Positions 29,741 to 39,882 of a DNA stretch of 52,170 bases are shown piece by piece (the first letter of the stretch is position 1; every line of letters starts with the position of its first letter). Source of the stretch: DASRAA01 sp036512955 (GTDB lineage Bacteria > Acidobacteriota > Terriglobia > Terriglobales > Acidobacteriaceae); assembly GCA_036512955.1 (NCBI GenBank), contig DATBZX010000076.1:1-52170 (forward strand), written 5' to 3'. Position numbers and translations under genes: made by a program. Below the pieces are notes generated by a model that was not told the origin of the DNA, did no database searches, and saw only the letters and a program-made list of their open reading frames with translations.

Positions 29741-31375
29741 ATGAACCCTGCCGAACCCCGGCACGCCATCAATCCGTGGATCGTCACCCTCGCCGTGATG
29801 CTGGCGACGTTCATGGAAATTCTCGACACCACGGTGGTGAACGTCGCGGTCCCGCACATCGCTGGCAACATGGGCGCGACCGTCGAAGAGGGTACCTGGG
29901 TCGTGACCTCGTACCTCGTTTCCAACGCCATCATCCTTCCCATGTCAGGATGGCTCGCCAATCGTTTCGGCCGCCGCCGCATCCTGCTCTCCTGCGTCAT
30001 GGGGTTTACCGTGACCTCGCTGCTATGCGGCATGGCTACGAGCATAGAGGCCCTGATTTTCTTCCGCGTGCTGCAGGGGCTGACCGGAGGCGGACTGCAA
30101 CCTCTCGCCCAAGCTGTGTTACTGGAGACATTCCCGCCCAAGCAGCACGGCTCGGCCATGGCCGCATTCGGACTAGGCATTATCCTCGCGCCGATTCTCG
30201 GCCCCACTCTCGGAGGTTGGATCACCGACAACTATTCCTGGCGCTGGATTTTCTACCTCAACCTTCCCGTCGGCATCATCTCGGTAATGATGATCAGCGC
30301 CTTCGTGCGCGACCCGCACTACATCGGCAAGCACAAGACCGGTGGTGTCGATCTCTGGGGCATCGGCTTCCTCGCCCTCGGTTTCGGCATGTTGCAAGTC
30401 GTCCTCGACACCGGACAGCGCAAAGACTGGTTCAGCAGCCCGCAAATCCGTCTCTGGGCTGCGCTCTGCGTCTTCGGCCTGATCGCGCTCGTGGTGCGCG
30501 AGTTGATGGCCGAACATCCCATCGTGGACTTGCGCGTCCTCAAGGACCGCACCTTCGCCACCGGCACGTTCCTCATGACCATGCTGGGCTTTGTGCTCTA
30601 CGCCAGTCTGCTGCTGCTGCCCATCTTCCTGCAAACGCTTCTTGGATATCCTGCGCTGCAATCCGGCCTGGCGCTCTCGCCCCGCGGCATTGGATCGCTG
30701 ATCATGATGCCGATCGTCGGGCAACTCACCAACCGCTTCGATCCACGCAAACTCATCGCTGCCGGCCTGGCCGTCGGCGGCTGGACCATGATCAGTCTCT
30801 CGCATCTGAACCTCAACGCCGGTTACTGGGACATCTTCTGGCCGCAAGTAATTCAAGGCGGCGCGCTGGCGTTTCTGTTCATTCCGTTGATGGCCACCAG
30901 CATGTCAGGCATCGCCAAAGAAAAGATGGGCAATGCCACCAGCATCTACAATCTGATGCGTAACATCGGCGGCAGCTTCGGCATCGCCACCATGACCACC
31001 TTCCTCGCGCGTCGCAGTCAGGTGCACCAGAACCAGCTTATCGTTCACGTCACCCCCTACGATCACGGCACCCAGATGTCGCTGCGCGGCATGCAGGCGT
31101 GGTTCATGATGCACGGCTCCAACTCCGCCGACGCCATGAAGAAATCCATGGGCGCGATCTATGGCATAGTGCAGCAGCAGGCGGCCTTGTTGTCGTTCGT
31201 TGAGGCGTTCTGGATCATGGGCATCATGTTCTTCTGCATGTTGCCGCTAGTCCTCTTGCTGCGTAACGCCCGCGACCTGCATCCGCATGAGCGCAAGTCA
31301 AAGGGCGCGACCAATGGCCAACCCGATACTTCGCAAACTGAATCCGAGCCGGAGATGATCGGGGCATTGCACTAG
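29741..31375 (+). CDS. EmrB/QacA-type MFS drug efflux protein
   Basis: A DHA2-family (14-helix) proton-coupled exporter of 544 residues. The first helix has FMEILDTTVVNVAVPHIAGN, the LDxTVVNVA signature, and GWLANRFGRRRILL follows helix 2 (motif A). FRVLQGLTGGGLQPLAQAVLLE and ILAPILGPTLGGWITDNYSWRW are motif B and C regions. The C-terminal tail is acidic and polar. ATG 29741 is chosen. A TTG at 29729 lies 6 bases after a TATAAT at 29717-29722 and could be a leaderless start adding four residues. No adjacent EmrA or TolC gene is seen. It is divergent from hemE. Confidence 0.9.
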   Translation: MNPAEPRHAINPWIVTLAVMLATFMEILDTTVVNVAVPHIAGNMGATVEEGTWVVTSYLVSNAIILPMSGWLANRFGRRRILLSCVMGFTVTSLLCGMATSIEALIFFRVLQGLTGGGLQPLAQAVLLETFPPKQHGSAMAAFGLGIILAPILGPTLGGWITDNYSWRWIFYLNLPVGIISVMMISAFVRDPHYIGKHKTGGVDLWGIGFLALGFGMLQVVLDTGQRKDWFSSPQIRLWAALCVFGLIALVVRELMAEHPIVDLRVLKDRTFATGTFLMTMLGFVLYASLLLLPIFLQTLLGYPALQSGLALSPRGIGSLIMMPIVGQLTNRFDPRKLIAAGLAVGGWTMISLSHLNLNAGYWDIFWPQVIQGGALAFLFIPLMATSMSGIAKEKMGNATSIYNLMRNIGGSFGIATMTTFLARRSQVHQNQLIVHVTPYDHGTQMSLRGMQAWFMMHGSNSADAMKKSMGAIYGIVQQQAALLSFVEAFWIMGIMFFCMLPLVLLLRNARDLHPHERKSKGATNGQPDTSQTESEPEMIGALH

Positions 31376-31404
31376 CTTCTGAGTCGCACTCTACAATCGC
31401 CTGA

Positions 31405-32271
31405 ATGCCCATCCTCCCGCCAACGTCGGTTTCTTCCTACCGCGGACGTATTGCGCCGTCGCCCACGGGACTGCTACACCTCGGCCATGCCTGCACTTTT
31501 TGGACTGCGTATCAACGGGCGCTCAAGCATCACGGCACTCTGGTCTTCCGTAACGAAGACCTCGACCCGCAACGCTCTCAGGCCAAGTACGCCGATGCCA
31601 TGTTGGAAGATCTGCTCTGGTTCGGCATTCGCTGGCAGGAAGGCCCTGACGTGGGCGGACCGTTCGCGCCATATCAGCAAAGGCAGCGGCGAGAGTTCTA
31701 CCTGGATGCGTGGCGCAAGCTGCGCGACACAGGTGCCATCTATCCCTGCACTTGCTCGCGCAAAGACCTTGCGCTTGCGGCAGCCGCTCCCAACGATGGC
31801 GACGACGAGCCAATGTATCCGGGGCGCTGCCGCAACAAGATCAGGGAGGCGACGAATTACGAAACTCCTGTTGGGGTGAATTGGCGCTTCCTGGTTCCGG
31901 ACGGTGAGATGATCCGTTTTGACGATCAACGTCAAGGTCCGCAATCGTATGTCACGGGTTCGGATTTCGGCGACTTCGTTGTCTGGCGGCGTGATGATGT
32001 TCCGGCCTACCAACTCGCGGTGGTGGTCGATGATGCTGCCATGCAGATCACGGAGGTCGTTCGCGGCGCAGACCTGCTGAAGTCCACGGCGAGGCAGTTG
32101 TTGTTAATCCGCGCCCTCGGACTGGCGCCACCCGCGTACTATCACTGCGATCTGGTTCGAGACGACACCGGAACTAGGCTGGCAAAGCGCCACGACTCAC
32201 TTAGCCTGCGAACCCTCCGCGAGCAGGGACATTCACCCGAAACGGTACTGGCCATGTGCGTTCGTCGCTAG
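31405..32271 (+). CDS. gluQ: glutamyl-Q tRNA(Asp) synthetase
   Basis: A truncated glutamyl-tRNA synthetase paralogue that glutamylates queuosine on tRNA(Asp). The 288-residue protein retains the Rossmann core with YRGRIAPSPTGLLHLGHA (HIGH motif) and LVFRNEDLDPQRSQ, and a Cys set for zinc (YPCTCSRKDL and YPGRCR). The KMSKS-like RLAKRHDSLSLR lies near the end. It lacks the anticodon-binding domain, which separates it from GltX. TACAAT ends 7 bases before the ATG with no Shine-Dalgarno, so the mRNA may be leaderless. Confidence 0.92.
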   Translation: MPILPPTSVSSYRGRIAPSPTGLLHLGHACTFWTAYQRALKHHGTLVFRNEDLDPQRSQAKYADAMLEDLLWFGIRWQEGPDVGGPFAPYQQRQRREFYLDAWRKLRDTGAIYPCTCSRKDLALAAAAPNDGDDEPMYPGRCRNKIREATNYETPVGVNWRFLVPDGEMIRFDDQRQGPQSYVTGSDFGDFVVWRRDDVPAYQLAVVVDDAAMQITEVVRGADLLKSTARQLLLIRALGLAPPAYYHCDLVRDDTGTRLAKRHDSLSLRTLREQGHSPETVLAMCVRR

Positions 32272-32337
32272 TATCCAAACTCTCATTGCGCCGAGCCGCC
32301 AAACCAGCTATTGTTTCGCCGACGCAGGAGGAAGCCT

Positions 32338-32760
32338 ATGAAAGTGAATTGGGGCGCAATCGTGCTGGCGGCAATCATCCATTTTGGGTTTGGAGCAGTC
32401 TGGTTCACGGCATTCTCGAAGGCTTGGCAGGCGGGCACCCGCATTCCTCCGGAAGAGATGCAGGCTTACATGGCCCATCCCAACTTCTGGCCCTACCTCA
32501 TTTCGTTTCTCTGCAGCCTGGGAATGGCCCTGGTCATCTCCTGGGTCATGGGTGGGTACTGCAAATACAACCTGTTCCGCGGCATCGTCGCCGGGCTCAT
32601 GGTCGGCATTGTGGCCGCTCTCGCCATGATTACCGAGATGGCATTCGAGATGCGCTCCAGCAACTTCATGTTCATCTCGGCCGCATATCCGCTCGTCGGA
32701 TCGGTGCTGATGGGCATCATTATCGGCGTGTGGAAGCCAAAAGGAGCAGCGGCCGCCTGA
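32338..32760 (+). CDS. DUF1761-family membrane protein
   Basis: A 140-residue protein with four hydrophobic segments: NWGAIVLAAIIHFGFGAVWF, FWPYLISFLCSLGMALVISW, NLFRGIVAGLMVGIVAALAM and LVGSVLMGIIIGVW. A YMAHPNF motif comes before the second. It fits DUF1761, membrane proteins of unknown function. ATG 32338 has AGGAGGAAG 5 bases upstream; an earlier in-frame start would add nine mostly Arg residues. The next cupin gene follows after 29 bases, so the two probably share a transcript. Confidence 0.75.
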   Translation: MKVNWGAIVLAAIIHFGFGAVWFTAFSKAWQAGTRIPPEEMQAYMAHPNFWPYLISFLCSLGMALVISWVMGGYCKYNLFRGIVAGLMVGIVAALAMITEMAFEMRSSNFMFISAAYPLVGSVLMGIIIGVWKPKGAAAA

Positions 32761-32789
32761 CACGGCAGCGAAAGGCGAGGAGGCCAATC

Positions 32790-33134
32790 ATGCAGGGACA
32801 CCTCCGAGTGAACGATGGTCTCGGGCGCCTGCCCGGACCCAACGGCGAGCGTTTTGCCGAGTTGTTGAAACACGGAACCCTCAGCGTCGAACTCTACGCT
32901 CCCCACCGGACCGACCCCCAGCAGCCGCACCCGCGTGACGAGGTCTATGTTGTGGTCGGCGGTACCGGCCGCTTTCTTCGCGGAGACGAACAAGTCGTCT
33001 TCGAACGCGGTGACGTATTATTTGTAGCGGCTGGCGAGGTTCATCGCTTCGTCGACTTTTCCCAGGACTTCGTAGCTTGGGTTTTCTTTTATGGCCCGGA
33101 AGGCGGAGAAACCGAAACGCGTCCAGGGAAATGA
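32790..33134 (+). CDS. cupin-domain protein
   Basis: A 114-residue single-domain cupin. The metal-binding half is visible: SVELYAPHRTDPQQPHPRDEVYVVVGGTGRFL has the PHxxxDE-type motif 1 (HPRDEVYVV), and VFERGDVLFVAAGEVHRFVDF the motif 2 with the last His. Metal ligands are thus His, Glu and His. Functions of single cupins vary widely, so no substrate can be named. ATG 32790 has AGGAGG 6 bases upstream. It follows the DUF1761 gene at 29 bases. Confidence 0.8.
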   Translation: MQGHLRVNDGLGRLPGPNGERFAELLKHGTLSVELYAPHRTDPQQPHPRDEVYVVVGGTGRFLRGDEQVVFERGDVLFVAAGEVHRFVDFSQDFVAWVFFYGPEGGETETRPGK

Positions 33135-33158
33135 CCTCCGGCATTGCGCCGTTATAAT
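33135..33158 (+). promoter_or_regulatory. promoter directly before gatB, likely leaderless
   Basis: A perfect TATAAT (33153-33158) ends 8 bases before the gatB ATG at 33167. ATGACC lies upstream with a 16-base spacer (4 of 6 -35 matches). Transcription would start at or next to the A of the ATG, leaving no room for a Shine-Dalgarno. Confidence 0.6.
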
Positions 33159-33166
33159 CGAACGAT

Positions 33167-34642
<1,476 letters not shown>

Positions 34643-34686
34643 TGCCTGTGTCATGCGGACCGCGATTTGTTAGGCTGGTGGTTCGC

Positions 34687-35781
34687 ATGACTCGACGTAT
34701 TTCATTCCTGGCCGCCTGCCTTGTGCTCGGAGCACTTCTGACCGGCTGTGGCACTCCCGGCGCGCCCCAGTTGCCCTCGCTGCAACTGGCGCGGCCGGTT
34801 GACGACCTAACCGCGTCGCGCAAGGGCAATAAAGTTCAACTGGACTGGACCCTGCCTCGCAAGAACGTCGACCGCACTCTGGTCAAGAACATCCCCCAGA
34901 GCCTGATATGCCGCCATGACGGTACTGCCTTGATGAGCGGATGCACGATGGTAGCCTCCGTTCCGAATCCCAAGCTCGAGGAGAAGCACAAGGGTGAACA
35001 ACCTCCGGCCGTGCGCATGAAATATGTGGATACACTCCCGGCAACGTTGGGCGAGCAGAACCCTGCGGGCTTCGTTCGCTATGCCGTTGAAATCCTGAAT
35101 TCGCGCGAACGCAGCGCCGGACTCTCCAACCAGGTGCTGATTCCGATCGCTCCCACCATTGCGCCGCCCGACCAACTCGCCGCGAAGGTTGAAGCCGATG
35201 GCGTGCTGATTTCCTGGGTGGGCGCGAACGTTCCGACCGCTCCAGCAGGTCTCACCTATCGCTATCGCATCATGCGCAGTCCAGCCGGAGCGAACGCCTA
35301 CATCGCGCTCGCCGAAGTTGAGCCTGAAAACGAGGGTTTCTACCTCGACAAAACGTTTGGCTGGGAGATCAAATACGACTACCGCATCACGTCCGTGACG
35401 CAGGTCCATTCCCAGGGCATCAACATGGCAGTGGAAGGCGACGACTCCAAAGCTACCGAGATATTCACCCGCGACATTTATCCGCCAGGCGAGCCGACCG
35501 GACTGCAAGCGGTGTTTTCGAGCGTCGGACAAAAGCCTTTTGTTGACCTATCCTGGGCACCCAACATGGAGAACGACCTGGCGGGATACAACGTCTTCCG
35601 CAGCCTCGCGGGCGGGGAACCCGTAAAGTTGAATCAACAGATCGTGACGGTGCCGTCATTCCGCGATAGCAGCGTGGCACCTGGCAAGACCTACGTTTAC
35701 AGTGTCTCGGCAGTCGATGCGCGAGGTAACGAAAGCCCGCACTCGGCCGACACCAAGGAATCTATACCCGACAGGCAATAA
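34687..35781 (+). CDS. fibronectin type III-like lipoprotein
   Basis: A 364-residue exported lipoprotein. ATG 34687 starts MTRRISFLAACLVLGALLTGCG, a lipoprotein signal with the lipobox LLTGC. The mature part carries two or three beta-sandwich repeats: KGNKVQLDWTLPRK, EADGVLISWVGANVPT and FVDLSWAPNMENDLAGYNVFRSL, with YVYSVSAVDARGNESPHS at the end, which is typical of fibronectin type III. Such proteins usually bind surfaces or partners; no enzyme motif is present. It lies between gatB and the FAH-family gene on one strand. Confidence 0.82.
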   Translation: MTRRISFLAACLVLGALLTGCGTPGAPQLPSLQLARPVDDLTASRKGNKVQLDWTLPRKNVDRTLVKNIPQSLICRHDGTALMSGCTMVASVPNPKLEEKHKGEQPPAVRMKYVDTLPATLGEQNPAGFVRYAVEILNSRERSAGLSNQVLIPIAPTIAPPDQLAAKVEADGVLISWVGANVPTAPAGLTYRYRIMRSPAGANAYIALAEVEPENEGFYLDKTFGWEIKYDYRITSVTQVHSQGINMAVEGDDSKATEIFTRDIYPPGEPTGLQAVFSSVGQKPFVDLSWAPNMENDLAGYNVFRSLAGGEPVKLNQQIVTVPSFRDSSVAPGKTYVYSVSAVDARGNESPHSADTKESIPDRQ

Positions 35782-35791
35782 CGGAGTTGTT

Positions 35792-36595
35792 ATGCGATTC
35801 TGCCGTTTTACCTCTGACTCTGACAATGTGGTTCGGTACGGACTGCTGGAAACGGTCGCCGCTCAGGATGTCATCCGCCGCACTCTCGACCACCTGCCAA
35901 CTGGCGAGTCCGATTTCGACTCGGGTACGTCGGCGGAAATCCCTCGCGTCTCAGTTCGGCTGCTTGCTCCTGTTCTACCCTCCAAGATCGTCTGCATTGG
36001 CCGCAACTACCGCGAGCACGCGAAGGAGTTGAACCATCCAATTCCTTCCGAGCCGTTGATCTTTCTCAAGCCTCCGTCGGCCGTGCTCGGTCCCGGCGAA
36101 CCGATCCTTCGTCCCACAACGCTTTCGCAAAGAGTCGATCACGAAGGCGAGCTCGGCGTCGTCATCGGCAAGCGCTGTCATGGCCTGCGCGAAGGCGACG
36201 ATGTGGGGGAGTTCATCCTCGGCTACACCTGCGTCAACGACGTGACCGCCCGCGACTTGCAGAACAAAGACGGCCAGTGGTCACGCGCCAAGGGATTCGA
36301 TACCTTTTGTCCAGTCGGTCCGGTCGTAGTTTCAGGGCTGGATCCATGGAGCGGCATACGCGTCCAGACACGTGTAAATAGCCAGCTTCGCCAAGATGGA
36401 ACTACCGCTGACTTCCTGTTTCCACTGGATGTCATCTTGCGTTTCATTTCGCAGGTGATGACGCTCGAACCCGGTGACCTGATCGCTACCGGCACGCCAG
36501 CGGGAGTCGGTCCGCTACAGCTCGGGGATACGGTGGAGGTGACTGTCGAGGGCGTGGGCTCGCTTAGCAATCCAGTCGCCGATGCCTCGCACTAG
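35792..36595 (+). CDS. fumarylacetoacetate hydrolase-family protein
   Basis: A 267-residue FAH-superfamily enzyme; members cleave or decarboxylate acylpyruvates and similar diketo acids. The core has KIVCIGRNYREHAKELN, EPLIFLKPPSAVLGPGEPI, the metal-binding DHEGELGVVIGKR near residue 115, and CVNDVTARDLQNKDGQW. A late GDLIATGTPAGVGPLQLGD completes the family. ATG 35792 lies 8 bases after a CGGAG and only 10 bases past the lipoprotein stop, so the genes may be cotranscribed. The exact substrate is unknown. Confidence 0.9.
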   Translation: MRFCRFTSDSDNVVRYGLLETVAAQDVIRRTLDHLPTGESDFDSGTSAEIPRVSVRLLAPVLPSKIVCIGRNYREHAKELNHPIPSEPLIFLKPPSAVLGPGEPILRPTTLSQRVDHEGELGVVIGKRCHGLREGDDVGEFILGYTCVNDVTARDLQNKDGQWSRAKGFDTFCPVGPVVVSGLDPWSGIRVQTRVNSQLRQDGTTADFLFPLDVILRFISQVMTLEPGDLIATGTPAGVGPLQLGDTVEVTVEGVGSLSNPVADASH

Positions 36596-36633
36596 GGCGA
36601 TTTAGAACTTCCTGTATCCGTTCGGAGGAGATT

Positions 36634-36710
36634 CACCACGGAGGCACGGAGGACACGGAGATTCTATTTCTTCAAGCGAATCCGTGAACTCAGTGTCTCA
36701 GTGGTGGTGA
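36634..36710. repeat. CACGGAG-type palindromic intergenic repeat
   Basis: TTCACCACGGAGGCACGGAG at the left and GTCTCAGTGGTGGTGA at the right form an inverted pair (TCACCAC/GTGGTGA ends), with CACGGAG words repeated three times. Similar repeats are widespread in bacterial intergenic DNA. It occupies much of the gap between the convergent FAH-family and SemiSWEET genes. Confidence 0.6.
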
Positions 36711-36777
36711 TTGATCCCGTTGGGCTACCGCCTCCCGATGGCCGACAAATCCAGCTACACAAAATCCTAATCCGCTA

Positions 36778-37089
36778 CTAGTGGCTGTTGGGGGAAGCTT
36801 CGCTTGCCCCGCCGTCATGCCCAGCAGCGGCCGGCTCGTGATAGCGCAGTTTCATGAGCAAGAGCGGGAAAGCCAGGAAGAACGTGATAGCGTTCGGCAG
36901 AATGAGGGGGAGCGAGTGAATCAGAAATCCGTAGGCCACCCATAGCACGAGCCCAACATTCAGACTGAGGAGCATGCTCAGCGAAAGGTCGCGGACGGAC
37001 TTGGTGCGGAAGGAATGCAGGGCCTGCGGCAGGTAGGCCAGCGTGCACAAAGTGCCGGCTCCGAATCCCACTAGAGAAACGAAATTCAT
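36778..37089 (-). CDS. SemiSWEET-type sugar transporter
   Basis: A 103-residue three-helix protein with the PQ-loop motif TLAYLPQALHSFRTKSVRDLSL in the first helix. LNVGLVLWVAYGFLIHSLPL is the second and PNAITFFLAFPLLLMKL the third. SemiSWEETs dimerise to move sugars down their gradient. The last 20 residues are polar and Gly/Ala/His-rich. ATG 37089 has no clear ribosome-binding site. The TspO-like gene begins upstream on the same strand with about a 45-base gap. Confidence 0.85.
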   Translation of the reverse strand: MNFVSLVGFGAGTLCTLAYLPQALHSFRTKSVRDLSLSMLLSLNVGLVLWVAYGFLIHSLPLILPNAITFFLAFPLLLMKLRYHEPAAAGHDGGASEASPNSH

Positions 37090-37134
37090 ATTTCAGCTTA
37101 GCATTTTTGAGCACGCCAAATGGTTGATCGCAGG

Positions 37135-37614
37135 TTACGTTGACCGGCGGTTCAGCCACCATACACCGAAGTTGAGATAGCTGGCGTAGGTGACCCACAA
37201 CAGGTACGGAATCAGCAGCAGTGCAGCTACCGGCGTAAGCCAGTGGAACACCACGATGTTGAACAGGATGGCGAGCCAGAGAATGACGATCCCGGCAAAG
37301 GCAACGCCGGGCAGCCGCGCACCGAAGAAGATTCCCGACCACGCCATGTTCAGGGCAAGTTGCCCGAAAAAGAGGGCGAGTGCTGGGCCGCCTCCGCGCC
37401 AGCCATAGTCGCGCCACACCAGCCATGCGGAGAAAGCCATCAGAAGGTAGAGGACGGTCCAGACGGGACCGAAGACGAATCCGGGAGGAGTGCCCGGTGG
37501 CTTGCGCAGATTGGGATACCACTCACGCACGCCGCGAGCGGTGAGGAACCCGGCGAGGCTTCCGGCGCCGAGACAGATGAACAGGAACAGGATGAGCATC
37601 AGAGCGTTATTCAT
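37135..37614 (-). CDS. TspO/MBR family membrane protein
   Basis: A 159-residue five-helix protein of the TspO/peripheral benzodiazepine receptor family, which binds porphyrins and related ligands. Landmarks are VREWYPNLRKPPGTPPGFVFGPVWTVLYLLMAFSAWLVW, NMAWSGIFFGARLPGVAF, and LIPYLLWVTYASYLNFGVWWLN at the end. The Trp-rich conserved positions are present. A physiological link to the heme operon 10 kb away is possible but not shown by position. The SemiSWEET gene follows. Confidence 0.9.
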   Translation of the reverse strand: MNNALMLILFLFICLGAGSLAGFLTARGVREWYPNLRKPPGTPPGFVFGPVWTVLYLLMAFSAWLVWRDYGWRGGGPALALFFGQLALNMAWSGIFFGARLPGVAFAGIVILWLAILFNIVVFHWLTPVAALLLIPYLLWVTYASYLNFGVWWLNRRST

Positions 37615-37676
37615 AAGTGAATGTGTAGAAATTTAGGCAATCGCCCGGGAAATAGTCCCTCGAAAACCCGACAAAA

Positions 37677-37716
37677 CAGATCCCTCGGGAGCTAAAGCTC
37701 CCTCGTGCTGACAAAC
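37677..37716 (+). repeat. palindromic hairpin between TspO and oxidoreductase genes
   Basis: GGGAGCT/AGCTCCC (37687-37693, 37696-37702) with AGATCCCTC before and CTCGTGCTGACAAACAC after. Same orientation as the other family members although both flanking genes run on the minus strand. Confidence 0.8.
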
Positions 37717-37737
37717 ACAGAAAATGAGGCTCGTACT

Positions 37738-38718
37738 TTAACCAATAGTAAGTACGATCTTGCCATAATTGGCGCGCTGCAACAGCAGGCGATGGGCTTC
37801 GCCGGCTTGCTCCATCGGCAAGGTGTGGCCGATTTCGGGATGCAGCCTGCCCTTCTCGATCCATGATTGCATGGCTTTCAAACAATCGTTCATCAGGCCA
37901 TGATCGTTCGCCAGGACGCTCAGCCACAAGCCGTGTGCACTTAGGCTACGCGCCATCATGGCTCCGACGTCGAACTTCTGGCGCTCGCCGGTGGCGGTAC
38001 CGTAGATGATGACCCTTCCATATTCACGGCAGCAGCGCAGACTCTTGGCGGTGTGTTCGCCGCCAAGCATTTCAAATACGGCGTCCACGCCCTCGCCGTT
38101 GGTGAGTTCGGCGATTCGCGCTTCATAATCGACTTCGCGATAGTTGATGCCGTGATCGAGTCCCAGCTTCTGCACGCGGTCTAATTTTTCGGCGGTCGAC
38201 GAAGTGCCGTAGGTCTCGATGCGAAGGAGCTTACCAATTTGGACGGCGGCGGTTCCTACTCCTCCGGCGACGGCGTGAATCAGCACGCGGCGGCGGCGTT
38301 CGCCTTCGACGTACACGGGCTCGATGGCGTCCGAGGTCATGCCCGCTTTCCAGAAGGCAAGATACGCGGTGAAGAAATTCACCGGGAACGCGGCAGACTG
38401 CTCGGAAGTCCAGCCTTTGGGTTGGGTCCAGATCATTTTTCGCGAAACCGCGATCTTCTCCGCAGCCGCGCCGTACTGGACGTAGCCCATCACGCGCTCC
38501 TGCGTGCCCTCGACGACGCCGGCGAACTCCCGTCCCGAAATGAAGGGTGGTGGCGGGGTGCTGCTGTAGGCGCCGCGGGTGGAGAGAGTATCGGCGAAGT
38601 TTATTCCCACAGCGTCAATCCGCACGATCACTTCGCCGGGCTTGGCGACGGGATCGGGCACATCACGCACTTCCAAAACTTCAGGACCACCGAGACGGGT
38701 GACGACGACAGCTTTCAT
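37738..38718 (-). CDS. zinc-independent quinone oxidoreductase (MDR family)
   Basis: A 326-residue medium-chain dehydrogenase/reductase of the quinone oxidoreductase group. The N-terminus MKAVVVTRLGGPEVLEVRDV is typical, with GINFADTLSTRGAY next. The NADPH-binding GxGxxA region is AVAGGVGTAAVQIGKLLRI near residue 152. It lacks the catalytic zinc Cys/His of alcohol dehydrogenases. ATG 38718 is chosen over an earlier start that adds 27 non-family residues. Activity on quinones or unsaturated carbonyls is inferred from family only. Confidence 0.88.
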   Translation of the reverse strand: MKAVVVTRLGGPEVLEVRDVPDPVAKPGEVIVRIDAVGINFADTLSTRGAYSSTPPPPFISGREFAGVVEGTQERVMGYVQYGAAAEKIAVSRKMIWTQPKGWTSEQSAAFPVNFFTAYLAFWKAGMTSDAIEPVYVEGERRRRVLIHAVAGGVGTAAVQIGKLLRIETYGTSSTAEKLDRVQKLGLDHGINYREVDYEARIAELTNGEGVDAVFEMLGGEHTAKSLRCCREYGRVIIYGTATGERQKFDVGAMMARSLSAHGLWLSVLANDHGLMNDCLKAMQSWIEKGRLHPEIGHTLPMEQAGEAHRLLLQRANYGKIVLTIG

Positions 38719-38791
38719 GGCTAACTCCCCCTGCGAGTGTAAAACATCGGGCCCGATGGCTCGGTGATGCGGCGCACTCGGGAGGGTGTTC

Positions 38792-38980
38792 TTCAACACG
38801 GAGGCGCTGAGAACACAGAGAGGAAAGAATAGAACAGCAATCTCGCGCTCGCGGTGTTTTCGAGGTGAATTCGTTGCGGCTTGACGTGAATTGCACAGCG
38901 ATCCGGGCAGCTTATCTCAACATAAAGGCACTTGAGAGCGAGAAAAAAGAACTACAACCTCCGTGCTCTCCCTGGTGAAT
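38792..38980. repeat. paired CACGGAG repeats in inverted orientation
   Basis: CTTCAACACGGAGGCGCTGA (from 38792) and, about 160 bases on, CAACCTCCGTGCTCTCCCTG (from 38954) are related ends in opposite orientation, like the element at 36634. The DNA between them is AT-richer with no recognisable gene. This fills most of the gap between accD and the oxidoreductase. Confidence 0.45.
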
Positions 38981-39008
38981 CCAGCGTGGTTAAGCACGAA
39001 CGGAGCAG

Positions 39009-39863
39009 CTAGGAGGACTTGGGGGTCTGCATGAAGTCGAGGGCCCGGGAAATGTAAGCCTTCAATTCGCGGCGATGTACGACGGCGTCGAGCATCCCGT
39101 GCTGCAACAGGAACTCGCTGCGCTGGAAGCCTTCAGGCAGTTTCTGGCGGATGGTCTGTTCGATCACGCGCGGCCCGGCGAAACCAATCAGTGCGCCCGG
39201 CTCGGCGATGTTGAGGTCTCCGAGCATGGCGAAGGAAGCCGTTGTGCCGCCGGTCGTTGGGTCAGTGAGGACGGAGATGTAGGGGACCTTGGCGTCGTCC
39301 ATGCGGGCCAGCGCGGCGGATATTTTCGCCAGTTGCATCAAGCTAACCACGCCCTCCATCATGCGCGCTCCGCCGGAAGCCGAAACGATGATCAAGGGGA
39401 CCTTCTCGGCCGTGGCCCTCTCGATCGCGCGCGTGAGGGTCTCGCCGACCACCGCACCCATCGATCCGCCGATGAACGCGTACTCCATCGCGCTGACGAT
39501 GACGGGCTTGCCATTGAGTTTGCCGCGAGCATTGATGATGGCGTCGTTCAGCCCCGTGTCGGTCTTCGCCCGCTTGAGGCGATCGGCGTAGGATTTCAGG
39601 TCGGTGAACTTCAGCGGGTCGTTGGAGACCAGGTTGCCGTCTTCAGTTACGTACTTACCTTCGTCGAGCAGGTAGGCAAGGCGAGTGCGGGCGTCGATAC
39701 GGAAGTGGCGGTCGCACTTGGGGCAGACGTTGAAGTTCTGGTCGAGTTCCTTCTTCCAGATGATCTGGCGGCACTGGTCGCACTTGACCCAGAGCCCCTC
39801 GGTCTTGACGCGCTTCTCGCCCGAGGCGTCGATGTCCGCCTGTTCCCGCTTAAACCATGCCAT
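39009..39863 (-). CDS. accD: acetyl-CoA carboxylase carboxyltransferase subunit beta
   Basis: Beta subunit of the carboxyltransferase that makes malonyl-CoA for fatty acid synthesis. The 284-residue protein has the N-terminal zinc ribbon (KCDQCRQIIWKKELD and VCPKCDRHFRID, four Cys), then the carboxyltransferase core with LVSNDPLKFTDLKSYADRL, NGKPVIVSAMEYAFIGGSMG, IIVSASGGARMMEGVVSLMQ and SVLTDPTTGGTTASFAMLGD. The end is IGFAGPRVIEQTIRQKLPEGFQ. accA is not in the window. A small unknown gene lies upstream on the same strand, 19 bases away. Confidence 0.97.
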   Translation of the reverse strand: MAWFKREQADIDASGEKRVKTEGLWVKCDQCRQIIWKKELDQNFNVCPKCDRHFRIDARTRLAYLLDEGKYVTEDGNLVSNDPLKFTDLKSYADRLKRAKTDTGLNDAIINARGKLNGKPVIVSAMEYAFIGGSMGAVVGETLTRAIERATAEKVPLIIVSASGGARMMEGVVSLMQLAKISAALARMDDAKVPYISVLTDPTTGGTTASFAMLGDLNIAEPGALIGFAGPRVIEQTIRQKLPEGFQRSEFLLQHGMLDAVVHRRELKAYISRALDFMQTPKSS

Positions 39864-39882
39864 AGGAGTAGTCTTCGTGTTT

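Noticed and set aside
36778..37614. Functional sugar/porphyrin import pair made of SemiSWEET and TspO-like genes
   Set aside because: They are adjacent but have unrelated family roles; adjacency alone is not enough.
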